The translations under genes were made by a program, and so were the position numbers. The notes beneath the pieces were generated by a model. It did not search any database, was not told the DNA's origin, and worked only from the letters and a program-made list of their open reading frames with translations. Shown here piece after piece: positions 53,265 to 61,425 of a DNA stretch of 64,000 bases; position 1 is the first letter of the stretch; every line of letters starts with the position of its first letter. The stretch is from positions 646,846 to 710,845 of the forward strand of contig NZ_KB235904.1 in assembly GCF_000332155.1 (NCBI RefSeq), read 5' to 3'. Origin of the DNA: Kamptonema formosum PCC 6407. GTDB taxonomy: Bacteria; Cyanobacteriota; Cyanobacteriia; Cyanobacteriales; Microcoleaceae.

Positions 53265-54119
53265 CTAAACAGCCATAGCTTCCTCAGCGGACAAGTCATG
53301 CTCAACTACAAACACATTCGAGTAGAGATTAGCAATAACCTGTTTGCCTTGCTGAGTCAGAGATAAGTAATGCAAGGCATCTTTTACATAAGGGTGAACC
53401 CCATGCCAGTAAAACTTGGAATAGTTAACCCGTAAATCGCCGGGATTCTTATATCCCACTTTTTGGTTAAACCCAGTTTCCTCAAATTCATAGTAAAGGG
53501 AACTAATTTTTTTGAGGTAACGAGGATCGCTGAGTTGGCCAATTAGATCGGCAGCTCGAACTAAACCTGGAAAGTTAATTGTATCTTGATGATCCGACTC
53601 TTTTGGTACGGGAAATCGAGTCAGTTCGATGTTGCGCTTAATCACCTCAGCATCGATCAGCCGATGGCCACCAAACCGCTCGTCAATAAACAGTTTAGCG
53701 CGGTCTACGTGATAAGGAGTCAAGCTAGCATCAGTAGAGCCGGGAGGTAAAGGCACTAATTCTGTGCCGTTACCCGTAGCATACCAGCCATTTCGATCCT
53801 GGCGGCAAACGCCTTTGACGTAGCCGATGTCGTGACAAACTAGGGAGATGATGAAGTGTAGCCAATCTTCGCAGGAAGCCCCGCCTTCGCGGATGTGTTT
53901 GCCTCGTAAAATTTCTTGGCCTACCAATGTCACCAAAATTGTGTGTTCAACGTTGTGGTAGAGAGCATCGCTGTTGGCGATATTTTCTAGCGCCATACTG
54001 CCTGCCCAGGCGATGATGTCTTCGTAGTCTGGTTTGTAGCCGCCGTAAGTGCGGGTGTAGCCAAACCGTATTTTCTGCACGAAGGCATCGATCAGAAGTT
54101 CAGTTGCATTAAAAACCAT
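53265..54119 (-). CDS. HD-domain metal-dependent phosphohydrolase
   Basis: A 284-residue HD-superfamily protein. Candidate metal ligands are YHNVEHTILV (His) and SLVCHDIGYVKGV (HD, about residues 95-96), with a further region RAADLIGQLSDPRYLKK supplying a conserved Asp. It most resembles cyanobacterial conserved HD proteins described only as metal-dependent phosphohydrolases; a nucleotide or cyclic-nucleotide substrate is possible. No regulatory domain is fused. It is a standalone gene followed downstream by the AI-2E gene, 75 bases away. Confidence 0.88.
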   Translation of the reverse strand: MVFNATELLIDAFVQKIRFGYTRTYGGYKPDYEDIIAWAGSMALENIANSDALYHNVEHTILVTLVGQEILRGKHIREGGASCEDWLHFIISLVCHDIGYVKGVCRQDRNGWYATGNGTELVPLPPGSTDASLTPYHVDRAKLFIDERFGGHRLIDAEVIKRNIELTRFPVPKESDHQDTINFPGLVRAADLIGQLSDPRYLKKISSLYYEFEETGFNQKVGYKNPGDLRVNYSKFYWHGVHPYVKDALHYLSLTQQGKQVIANLYSNVFVVEHDLSAEEAMAV

Positions 54120-54516
54120 ACTTGACAGTTGCTCGTGCTGAGTCTAGGATCGATCGGGACGCGGACACCCCTTACTATAGCAACCGCCAAGGCGGTTACG
54201 ATGCTCAGGACTAGGATGCTCCCAGGCTCAGGAAAGAAGGGAAGAGAATCAATGGTTTCATCAATTCAGAACGTCCTAACCTACGAAAGCGGTTGCTATA
54301 TATTGGAAAACTTGATTTTATTCTTTTTACCATAACTTAACTCTTTATAGAGTCGATCGCCCTCTAAGTCTTCGTCTAAGTCTTAGGGATGAATTTTACT
54401 CATCCTTAACAAGGATGGGTTGAGGGCAGCTAAAATGTAAACTGACGATCTTAAATCTGCAATCTTTCTTTACAATACTAAAAACTAAAGGTAAAGACTG
54501 CCGGGAGAAATCAAAA
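54120..54516. other. Intergenic region with dispersed element
   Basis: No gene. A dispersed element at 54178-54300 runs TAGCAACCGCCAAGGCGGTT, CGATGCTCAGGAC, AGGAAAGAAGGGAAGAGAAT, AATGGTTTCATC, GTCCTAACC and GAAAGCGGTTGCTATATA; it is a close relative of 33909-34020. A small dyad CATCCTTAACAAGGATG lies near 54400-54418. GGGAG at about 54502 serves the next gene. Confidence 0.7.
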
Positions 54517-56319
54517 GTGACCGATCGAGTTTTACCAGAAACAGAGTACACTCAGCCACCTTTCCCTCCAGAGGGTAGACGTGGCCGCAACTTTGAGGCG
54601 AAAAGTTGGGAAGAAGAGGCGGGGGAGGATCTAGCTGTTGAAGATACCTCTAAAAACGATTTTTCTAATCAGTCTGAAAACGAAACTGCCAGCGATCGCG
54701 ATCCAGAATCCGACGAAGCAGAATTAGAAGACGATCGCAGAGTTGCTAGTGGTATAGAATGGCAAGGTCTGCTAGTGGGTTTAGGAATTGGGGCCGTGAC
54801 GGCGATCGCAGGTATGCAATTCTTTTTTAACCAACAGTCTCCTGCAACACCGGAAGTTAAAGCTGAATCAGCCCAATTTGAAGCAGGAATGCCTCAGAAT
54901 GTTGAAGTCGCACCGGTGGAAGTTGCCAGTGTCGATCGCAGTATAGAAGGTACGGGTACTGTTGCTGCTTATGACTTGTTACCAGTTTTGGCTCAGGTTA
55001 ATGGTTTGCAGATTAAGCAAGTTTTGGTCAAAGAAGGAGATGCTGTTGAAAAAGGTCAGGTAATGGCTATACTTGACGATTCTGTATTGCGATCGCAACT
55101 AGCCGAAGCGATCGCCGATGTTCAATCTGCCGATGCCACAGTACAGCAAGCACAAGCACAAGTGCAGCAAGCTCAATCCCTGCAAAACGAAACTGTAGCA
55201 GCCTTTGAGCAAGCCAAAGCCAACTTAGTACAAGCCAAAGCTAGGGCACTTCAAGCTCAAGCAGGTGTCGATCAAGCTAAAGCAGGCGTTAGCGTTGCCC
55301 AAGCAAGCGCCGCCCAAGCCCGCGCTCAATTAGAGCAAGCGCAAAGAGAAGTTGAACGCTCTCAAAATTTAGCTTCCGAGGGAGTAATTAGCGTTCAAGA
55401 CTTAGAAAAGCGCAGGACAGAAGCAAAGACTGCTCAGGAAGACTTGAAAAAATCAGCTCAAGAAATCAACCAAGCGATCGAAGAAGTAAAAGTCGCTGAA
55501 GCTCAGATTATTAATGCTCAAGCAGATATTAGAAATGCCGAAGCTGGTGTTAGCAGTGCCAGAGCAAAATTTGAGACAGCAGGAACTAATATTGGTAGCG
55601 CTCAAGCGAATGTAGGCAACAATCAAGCCAGCGTCCGCAGTAGTGAAGCGCGAGTGCAGCAGTTGCAAACACAATTAGAACAAACTCTCGTGCGAGCCCC
55701 TGAAAGCGGAATTATTGCCGAAAGAATTGTTCGCGTTGGAGATGTTACTAGCGCCTCGCAGAAACTATATTCTATTATCAGGGATGGCAGACTGGAATTG
55801 CAACTTAAAGTCCCAGAAACTCAACTGCCGCAAATAAAAATTGGCACAGAAGTAAAACTAATTTCCGACTCTGATTCCCGCATCTCTTTGCGTGGGAATG
55901 TGCGGGAAATAGCGCCCAATATTGAAACCGGCAATCGTCAAGCTACTGTTAAAATTAATTTACCGAGAGTAACTGATATTAGAGAATCTCTCTTACGACC
56001 CGGAATGTTTTTACGCGCCTCCCTAGCAACAGAAAGCGCTCAAGGCTTGACAGTCCCAGCCAAAGCAGTTGTACCGCAAACCAATGGTACGGGAATAGTT
56101 TATCGGCTGGTAGGCGAAAATAAAGTACAAGCTCAATCTGTTGTCCTGGGCGAGGTTGTCGGTGCTATGGGAGGCAATTTAAGTAAGGCTAAGGTGGAAA
56201 TTAAGAGCGGTTTAAAGGCCGGCGATCGGGTAGTGATTGCGGGTGTTGAAAACCTTAAAGATGGCGATCGCGTTAATGTAATTTCTGAAAATGGCATGGT
56301 TCCTAATACTAAATTATAG
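54517..56319 (+). CDS. RND-type efflux periplasmic adaptor (HlyD/MFP family)
   Basis: A 600-residue membrane fusion protein. An acidic cytoplasmic tail of about 80 residues precedes one membrane helix (about 84-105, LLVGLGIGAVTAIAGMQFFF). The biotinyl-lipoyl first half (IKQVLVKEGDAVEKGQVMAI) follows, then a very long coiled-coil hairpin (about 200-385) rich in Ala/Gln, the second lipoyl half (LVRAPESGIIAERIV) and beta-barrel domains. Such adaptors link an inner-membrane pump to an outer-membrane channel. The start is a GTG at 54517 with GGGAG upstream. The RND pump that usually follows is absent. Confidence 0.9.
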   Translation: MTDRVLPETEYTQPPFPPEGRRGRNFEAKSWEEEAGEDLAVEDTSKNDFSNQSENETASDRDPESDEAELEDDRRVASGIEWQGLLVGLGIGAVTAIAGMQFFFNQQSPATPEVKAESAQFEAGMPQNVEVAPVEVASVDRSIEGTGTVAAYDLLPVLAQVNGLQIKQVLVKEGDAVEKGQVMAILDDSVLRSQLAEAIADVQSADATVQQAQAQVQQAQSLQNETVAAFEQAKANLVQAKARALQAQAGVDQAKAGVSVAQASAAQARAQLEQAQREVERSQNLASEGVISVQDLEKRRTEAKTAQEDLKKSAQEINQAIEEVKVAEAQIINAQADIRNAEAGVSSARAKFETAGTNIGSAQANVGNNQASVRSSEARVQQLQTQLEQTLVRAPESGIIAERIVRVGDVTSASQKLYSIIRDGRLELQLKVPETQLPQIKIGTEVKLISDSDSRISLRGNVREIAPNIETGNRQATVKINLPRVTDIRESLLRPGMFLRASLATESAQGLTVPAKAVVPQTNGTGIVYRLVGENKVQAQSVVLGEVVGAMGGNLSKAKVEIKSGLKAGDRVVIAGVENLKDGDRVNVISENGMVPNTKL

Positions 56320-57141
56320 CCAAGAAAAAGGAATAGGAAAGAACAAAATCCGGCGGTTGAAATCGCATCTACACACACAAAGTCCGCAAGCACAACGGCT
56401 TGGAGAGGGTATTAAAGATATACAAAAGCGCATAGGCATAACCAGCGTCCAACAGTGCGACAGAGACCGCGCTGAATGTCTGATATCATGTCCGGTCGAT
56501 TACCATTAATAAAAAAAACCTGTAAGTATTGGTACGAAGGGATCGTCATCATGGGCGATCGCGCTTGACTTGATATGAGCGGGCGGTGAGACTTCGCACG
56601 TTCGGCGAGTAGTTCGACCCTTCGGCAAGACTTCAGTGTGAGCGCTCAGTAAACTTGTCCCGATCGCTGCGATCTTTTTGAAACTTTAAGACACTCAACG
56701 CTTTACGATGAAGGATTCAGAGGTATAGCAACCGCTAGGGCGATTAGGGCAAGTACAACTTTTACCTTTAGTCCATAATCCCTTACGGAATAACCTCTTG
56801 TCTCTTCCCTCTTCCCTAGCCCCTAGCCCCTAGCCCCTAGCCCCTAGCCCCTAGCCCCTAGCCCCTAGCCCCTAGCTATATTCTCACCCCTGAATCCCTT
56901 TCGAGATCTCAATTTTCCTTCCCTTTGTCAAAAATTCATATTTTCTTAAGTTTTAAGTGTACAATTTATTGGTAAGGGAACGCCGCATCAACGCTGAATC
57001 ATAATTTATCTATCAATTATCCCAGTGTAACAATTGATTAAGATAAATTAATAATCAATTAAGTTGGATAAAGAATAGCTGTAAATCTTACAAAACATTT
57101 ACCACCATTGGTAAACAATCCCGATAATAAGCGAACTAACC
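56320..57141. other. 822-base intergenic region rich in repeats
   Basis: No gene is supported. It holds a GTCCGC-type repeat (56351-56388), an accessory-like stretch with CTTCGGCGAG/CTTCGGCAAG motifs (about 56600-56640), a CTAGCCC element (56727-56880: TATAGCAACCGCTAGGGCGA, polypyrimidine, about nine perfect CTAGCCC units, CTAGCTATA), and an AT-rich leader of about 200 bases before the histidine kinase gene. Confidence 0.75.
56727..56880. repeat. CTAGCCC-type dispersed element, copy F (longest pure tract)
   Basis: About nine perfect CTAGCCC units at 56816-56879, flanked by TATAGCAACCGC at the left and CTAGCTATA at the right, so the element starts and ends in TATAG/CTATA inverted form. It is the clearest example of the family in this window. 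Confidence 0.85.
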
Positions 57142-59478
57142 ATGCACCTTAACGGCCTGCCTATTTATTCGTCAGCTTTGGAGCAAGCCATCGATCGCCA
57201 TCCTTTAACAGTTGCTCCCGATACCTACCTGATCGATGTCCTAGCTCTCATGAGCCAAGTACGTAGCAGTTGCGAACTGCCCAGTTGGTACCAATTTTGT
57301 CAATTGGATACCATTCATGACCCCAGCGCGATCGGCGAAGCACGAGCTAGCTGCGTCCTGGTGATGGAAGGGTTACAGCTCTTAGGTGTTTTCACCGAGC
57401 GAGATATAGTCAGGCTCACCGCCAACGGCATCAGCTTGAACTCAGTCAGAATTGCCGAAGTAATGACACGCTCCGTAATTACCCTCAAGCAATCCGACTC
57501 CCAAGATATTTTTACAGCCCTATCTATATTGCGCCAACACCGGATTCGCCATCTACCCATTGTTGACGATCGCGGACTACTAATGGGCATAGTCACCCCC
57601 GAAAGTATTAGACAAGCGCTACAACCCGTCAACTTGCTAACTAGCTTGCGCTACGTCACAGACGTAATGACATCCGAAGTTATCTACGCGCTAAAAACTG
57701 CCTCCGTACTCAACCTCGCGCAACTAATGGCACGCCATCGAGTCAGTTGTATTGTGATTGTCGAAGAGAAAAATCGGTATCAAAACTATAGAAAACCACG
57801 AAAAGAAAAACCTTTTGAACTGACGCAATTTCTAGCTCCCAGAGCAACACAGAGGGAAAATTCAAGACCAATATTTGCGTCTTTTTCTCCTAATAATTGC
57901 ACTTCATCCGAATTTGGTACTAATTGGGAAAAGGGGGAACTGTGGACAGAAGAAGAATTCCCAATTCCCCCCTATCAAAGTCCAATTCCTCAAGTTGAAT
58001 ACCCCATAATCAACACCAAATTATTAATGCCTGTAGGCATTGTCACTGAGCGAGATATTGTGCAGTTTCACGCCCTAGAACTGAATTTATCACAAATACA
58101 GGCTGCTGATGTCATGAGTAGCCCTTTGTTTTGTCTGGCTCCCTCAGACTCATTGTGGATAGCTCATCAGGAAATGCAGCGCCGTCGAGTACGTCGCTTA
58201 GTCGTAGCTGGAAGTGAAGGCGAACTTCTGGGAATAGTTTCCCAGACAAGTTTACTGCAAGTTCTCAATCCCTCTGAGATGTACGGAGTGATCGAACTTT
58301 TGCAGCAAGCCGTTGACGATCGCACTGCTGAATTAAAGAAAGCCAACGAGCAATTGCAGCAGGAAATTTTAGTACGTCAGAGAGCAGAAGAGGCTTTGCG
58401 CCAAGCTCATGATAACTTAAAAAAACAAGTTGAAGAAAGAACTGCGGAATTATCAACCACAAATGAATTGCTAAGGCGGGATATTATTAAGCGTCAGCGA
58501 GTAGAAGAAGCATTACGGCGAAAAGAAGCTCGTTTTAGAACTCAAGCCCATCAATTAGAGCAAACTATTCGTAAGTTGCAGCAAACCCAAACTCAACTGA
58601 TTCAAACAGAAAAAATGTCCTCTCTCGGACAAATGATCGCTGGTATTGCCCATGAAATTAATAATCCTGTTAACTTCATCTATGGCAATCTTTCCCATAT
58701 CAACTATTACATCAAAGAAATGCTAAGTGTGCTGCAACTTTATCAGCAACATTATCCAGATCCCGTCCCGGAGATTCAAGCAGCAGCCGAAGATGTCGAT
58801 CTCAATTTTATGGTGAAAGACATTACCAAAATTTTGTCTTCAATGCAGTTAGGATCGGAGCGTATACGAGAAATTGTCCTATCGCTTCGGAATTTTTCCC
58901 GCTTAGATGAAGCGGATATGAAGTTAGTGGATATTCACGAGGGGATTGAGAGTACGCTGCTGATTTTGCAGCATCGGCTGAAACCTCAAAGCGGATTTTC
59001 TCCGATTGTAATTCTCAAAGACTATGGAAAACTGCCTCGCGTGGAGTGTTATGCTGGACAGTTAAATCAGGTATTTATGAATATCCTGAGTAATGCTATT
59101 GATGCTTTAGAAGAAGCACATGGACAATGGAGCATAGGCAAAGAGAAGAGCAAGGAAAGCGGACAATTGCCTATAGATGATTTTCTATTGCCACACCCTA
59201 CAATTCGGATTACTACCTCTGTTTTAGATGCTGATTGGGTAGCTATTTCAATTGCTGACAATGGACCCGGTATTTCCCAGGAGATTCGCCACCAATTATT
59301 TGACCCTTTCTTTACTACAAAACCTATTGGTAAAGGAACTGGGTTGGGATTGTCTATTTCTCACCACTTGGTAGTTGAGAAACACGGGGGAATTTTGGAA
59401 TGTATTTCAGCACCTGGAAAAGGAACAGAGTTTGTGATTCAGATTCCTCTCCACCCACAGTGTCGGCGACCAATTTAG
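57142..59478 (+). CDS. CBS-domain sensor histidine kinase
   Basis: A 778-residue soluble kinase. Two CBS pairs are seen: about 15-210 (IDRHPLTVAPDTYLIDVLAL; VMTRSVITLKQSD) and about 180-380, the latter interrupted by a low-complexity insert (about 215-290). Coiled-coil repeats of AEEALRQAHDNL/VEEALRR type follow (about 385-480), then HisKA with phospho-His in GIAHEINNPVNFIYGNL (about 505) and HATPase (SNAIDALEEA, DNGPGISQEIRHQL, GTGLGLSIS). CBS domains usually bind adenosine nucleotides, so it may sense energy charge. No receiver domain is fused and no cognate regulator is adjacent. Confidence 0.92.
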   Translation: MHLNGLPIYSSALEQAIDRHPLTVAPDTYLIDVLALMSQVRSSCELPSWYQFCQLDTIHDPSAIGEARASCVLVMEGLQLLGVFTERDIVRLTANGISLNSVRIAEVMTRSVITLKQSDSQDIFTALSILRQHRIRHLPIVDDRGLLMGIVTPESIRQALQPVNLLTSLRYVTDVMTSEVIYALKTASVLNLAQLMARHRVSCIVIVEEKNRYQNYRKPRKEKPFELTQFLAPRATQRENSRPIFASFSPNNCTSSEFGTNWEKGELWTEEEFPIPPYQSPIPQVEYPIINTKLLMPVGIVTERDIVQFHALELNLSQIQAADVMSSPLFCLAPSDSLWIAHQEMQRRRVRRLVVAGSEGELLGIVSQTSLLQVLNPSEMYGVIELLQQAVDDRTAELKKANEQLQQEILVRQRAEEALRQAHDNLKKQVEERTAELSTTNELLRRDIIKRQRVEEALRRKEARFRTQAHQLEQTIRKLQQTQTQLIQTEKMSSLGQMIAGIAHEINNPVNFIYGNLSHINYYIKEMLSVLQLYQQHYPDPVPEIQAAAEDVDLNFMVKDITKILSSMQLGSERIREIVLSLRNFSRLDEADMKLVDIHEGIESTLLILQHRLKPQSGFSPIVILKDYGKLPRVECYAGQLNQVFMNILSNAIDALEEAHGQWSIGKEKSKESGQLPIDDFLLPHPTIRITTSVLDADWVAISIADNGPGISQEIRHQLFDPFFTTKPIGKGTGLGLSISHHLVVEKHGGILECISAPGKGTEFVIQIPLHPQCRRPI

Positions 59479-59489
59479 AAGATAGTTTG

Positions 59490-59744
59490 GCGATTGAAAT
59501 CGCTACTACATAGGGTTTATATTATATATAAGCAATCGCCAAGACCATTAGGGCATTCTAAATCGATCGCACTGTTCGGCTGAGCGATCGCGCCAAAGCC
59601 CTTACTTTGATTCTTTTTCCCTTCTTCCCCATCTTCCCATCTTCCCCATCTTCCCTTCTTACCCTAGCCCCTAGCCCCTTCTTACCCTAGCCCCTAGCCC
59701 CTAGCCCCTAGCCCCTTCTTACCCTAGCCCCTTTGCGATACAAT
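59490..59744. repeat. Repeat-filled gap with CTAGCCC element
   Basis: A partial GGCGATTGAAATCGCTACTACATA repeat leads into AAGCAATCGCCAAGACCATTAGG, CATTCTAAAT, then polypyrimidine CTTCTTCCCCATCTTCCC units and several CTAGCCC runs interspersed with CTTCTTACC. The tract ends one base before the TetR stop codon. No gene is present. Confidence 0.75.
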
Positions 59745-60359
59745 CTACTGCGGCCACGATCGCAAAGCTGTCTCGACCACCTGCAATAATTCCTCTCGGT
59801 TGGCCCCAGTCGCCGCCAGAACTGACATTCCACAATTGACAGTTAGCACAAACCGAGCAAGAGCCGCAGGATCGGAGTCAACAGGCAAGTCGCCCTCCGA
59901 AATCGCCTGCTCGAAACGCTTACACAGAGAGGCTTCGATTGAGGCGCGGTATGCCGATAACTCCTGCGCCATCGGGTCTGCCGGATCTCCGCAGGAAAGG
60001 GTGCTATGAACCCAAAGACATCCGGGGGGATTCCGCGAATCCGTTCCCAGGTCAACGACTCCCTGCATAATCCGCTCCACAACACGACGCGCCGTTGGCT
60101 CTTTGAGCGCTTCGTAAACATAGGCTGATGGCCCATTGGTATAGCGATCGAGGGCTTTGCGGAATAGAGATTCTTTGTTGCCAAAGGCAGCGTAGAGGCT
60201 GGGGCGGTTGATACCCATAGCCTCCGTCAGATCCGAGAGGGACGTGCCTAAGTAGCCCTTTCGCCAAAATACGTGCATTGCCCGATTTAGTGCTTCATCA
60301 GTATCGAACTCGCGGGGCCTGCCGATCGCCGCAGTGGTTTTTTCCTGTTTCATACTCAT
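59745..60359 (-). CDS. TetR family transcriptional regulator
   Basis: A 204-residue TetR-type repressor. The N-terminal HTH is clear: EFDTDEALNRAMHVFWRKGY, then TSLSDLTEAMGINRPSLYAAFGNK as the DNA-recognition part. The C-terminal half (about 85-204) is a ligand-binding helical domain with PGCLWVHSTLSCGD, typical of the branch that controls SDR/oxidoreductase genes. The ATG at 60359 (MSMKQEK) or the ATG at 60353 is likely; a longer frame to 60440 covers the divergent promoter. It diverges from an SDR gene 103 bases away that it probably represses. Confidence 0.88.
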   Translation of the reverse strand: MSMKQEKTTAAIGRPREFDTDEALNRAMHVFWRKGYLGTSLSDLTEAMGINRPSLYAAFGNKESLFRKALDRYTNGPSAYVYEALKEPTARRVVERIMQGVVDLGTDSRNPPGCLWVHSTLSCGDPADPMAQELSAYRASIEASLCKRFEQAISEGDLPVDSDPAALARFVLTVNCGMSVLAATGANREELLQVVETALRSWPQ

Positions 60360-60374
60360 CAATATAATATTTCC

Positions 60375-60417
60375 TTGACAGTTTCGCGCCCATGCCTTAT
60401 ATCTATACCATCCGGTA
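60375..60417 (+). promoter_or_regulatory. Promoter and possible TetR operator between divergent genes
   Basis: TTGACA (60375-60380), a 17-base spacer and TATATC (60398-60403) form a plausible sigma-70-type promoter for the SDR gene. A dyad TACC-atcc-GGTA (60406-60417) lies right at the expected start site, a fitting position for TetR repression. The dyad is short, so operator status is inference. Confidence 0.45.
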
Positions 60418-60462
60418 CAAAACTGGAGCGCAAAGACCATACTTCAACGATAAAACAATACT

Positions 60463-61209
60463 ATGAGCCCCAAAAATCTCACAGGAAAGGTGGCATTAGT
60501 TACAGGTGGTTCTCGTGGTCTGGGGGCAGCGATCGCCCAACGTCTCGCACAGGATGGCGCAGCCGTCGCCATTACCTATACCAGCTCACCGCAAAAAGCC
60601 GATGAAGTGGTGCTCGCGATCGAATCAGCAGGTACCAAAGCCTTGGCCATCCGCGCTGACAGTGCTGATATCGAAGCGGTAAAAAACGCTGTCACTGAGA
60701 CAGTAAAAGCATTTGGTCGCCTCGATATCCTGGTAAACAACGCGGGCATCGCCGTTATGGCCCCAATCGACGAGTTCTCAATGGATGATTTCGATCGCCT
60801 GATAGCGGTTAACGTCAAGGGTGTCTTCGTAGCAACCCAGGAGGCCGTCCGTCACATGACCGAAGGCGGACGGATAATTATGATCGGCAGCGTAAATAGC
60901 GATCTTGTCCCCTTTGTCGGCGGCTCCGTCTACGCTTTAACCAAAGGTGCGATCGCCAGTTTTACGCGCGGTCTCGCCCGCGATCTCGGCCCTCGTGGCA
61001 TCACGGTAAACAATATCCAACCCGGCCCCATAGACACTGACATGAACCCAGCAGAAGGGCCCTTTGCCGATAGCCTGAAAAGCACAATGGCCCTCCAGCG
61101 CTACGGCCGCACCGAAGAAGTTGCCGCTATGGTTTCCTATCTCGCCAGTCCCGAAGCCGCCTTCGTCACGGGTGCAAGTCTGAAGATTGATGGTGGTTTC
61201 GCAGCCTGA
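60463..61209 (+). CDS. SDR family oxidoreductase (3-oxoacyl-ACP-reductase-like)
   Basis: A 248-residue short-chain dehydrogenase. The cofactor motif TGGSRGLGAAIA (about 14-25) lies near the N-terminus, followed by NNAG, a catalytic Ser in MIGSVNSD, the YxxxK motif YALTKGA, and a C-terminal GASLKIDGGFAA. It is classed as FabG-like, but a stress or xenobiotic reductase role is more likely because it is paired divergently with TetR; many such TetR/SDR pairs are horizontally mobile. Its codons look more GC-rich than neighbours, in line with transfer (inference). Confidence 0.9.
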   Translation: MSPKNLTGKVALVTGGSRGLGAAIAQRLAQDGAAVAITYTSSPQKADEVVLAIESAGTKALAIRADSADIEAVKNAVTETVKAFGRLDILVNNAGIAVMAPIDEFSMDDFDRLIAVNVKGVFVATQEAVRHMTEGGRIIMIGSVNSDLVPFVGGSVYALTKGAIASFTRGLARDLGPRGITVNNIQPGPIDTDMNPAEGPFADSLKSTMALQRYGRTEEVAAMVSYLASPEAAFVTGASLKIDGGFAA

Positions 61210-61225
61210 GCCAGTCAGATAGAAG

Positions 61226-61420
61226 GGTAATTGATAATTGCTAATTGGTAATTGGTAATTGCTAATTGGTAATTGCTAATTGGTAATTGGTAATTGCTAA
61301 TTGCTAATTGCTAATTGGGGAAAGAGTTTCCTCATCTCCCCCATCTCCCCGCCCCCCTGCTCCCCCGCCCCCCTCTCTTTCCCTAGCCCCTAGCCCCTAG
61401 CCCCTAGCCCCTTCTTCTAT
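61226..61420. repeat. TAATTGC/TAATTGG heptamers followed by CTAGCCC units
   Basis: About 92 bases of TAATTGG/TAATTGC units (61226-61318) are followed by a C-rich polypyrimidine tract and four CTAGCCC units (61383-61412). Both heptamer classes are therefore side by side in one gap. Confidence 0.9.
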
Positions 61421-61425
61421 ATCTT

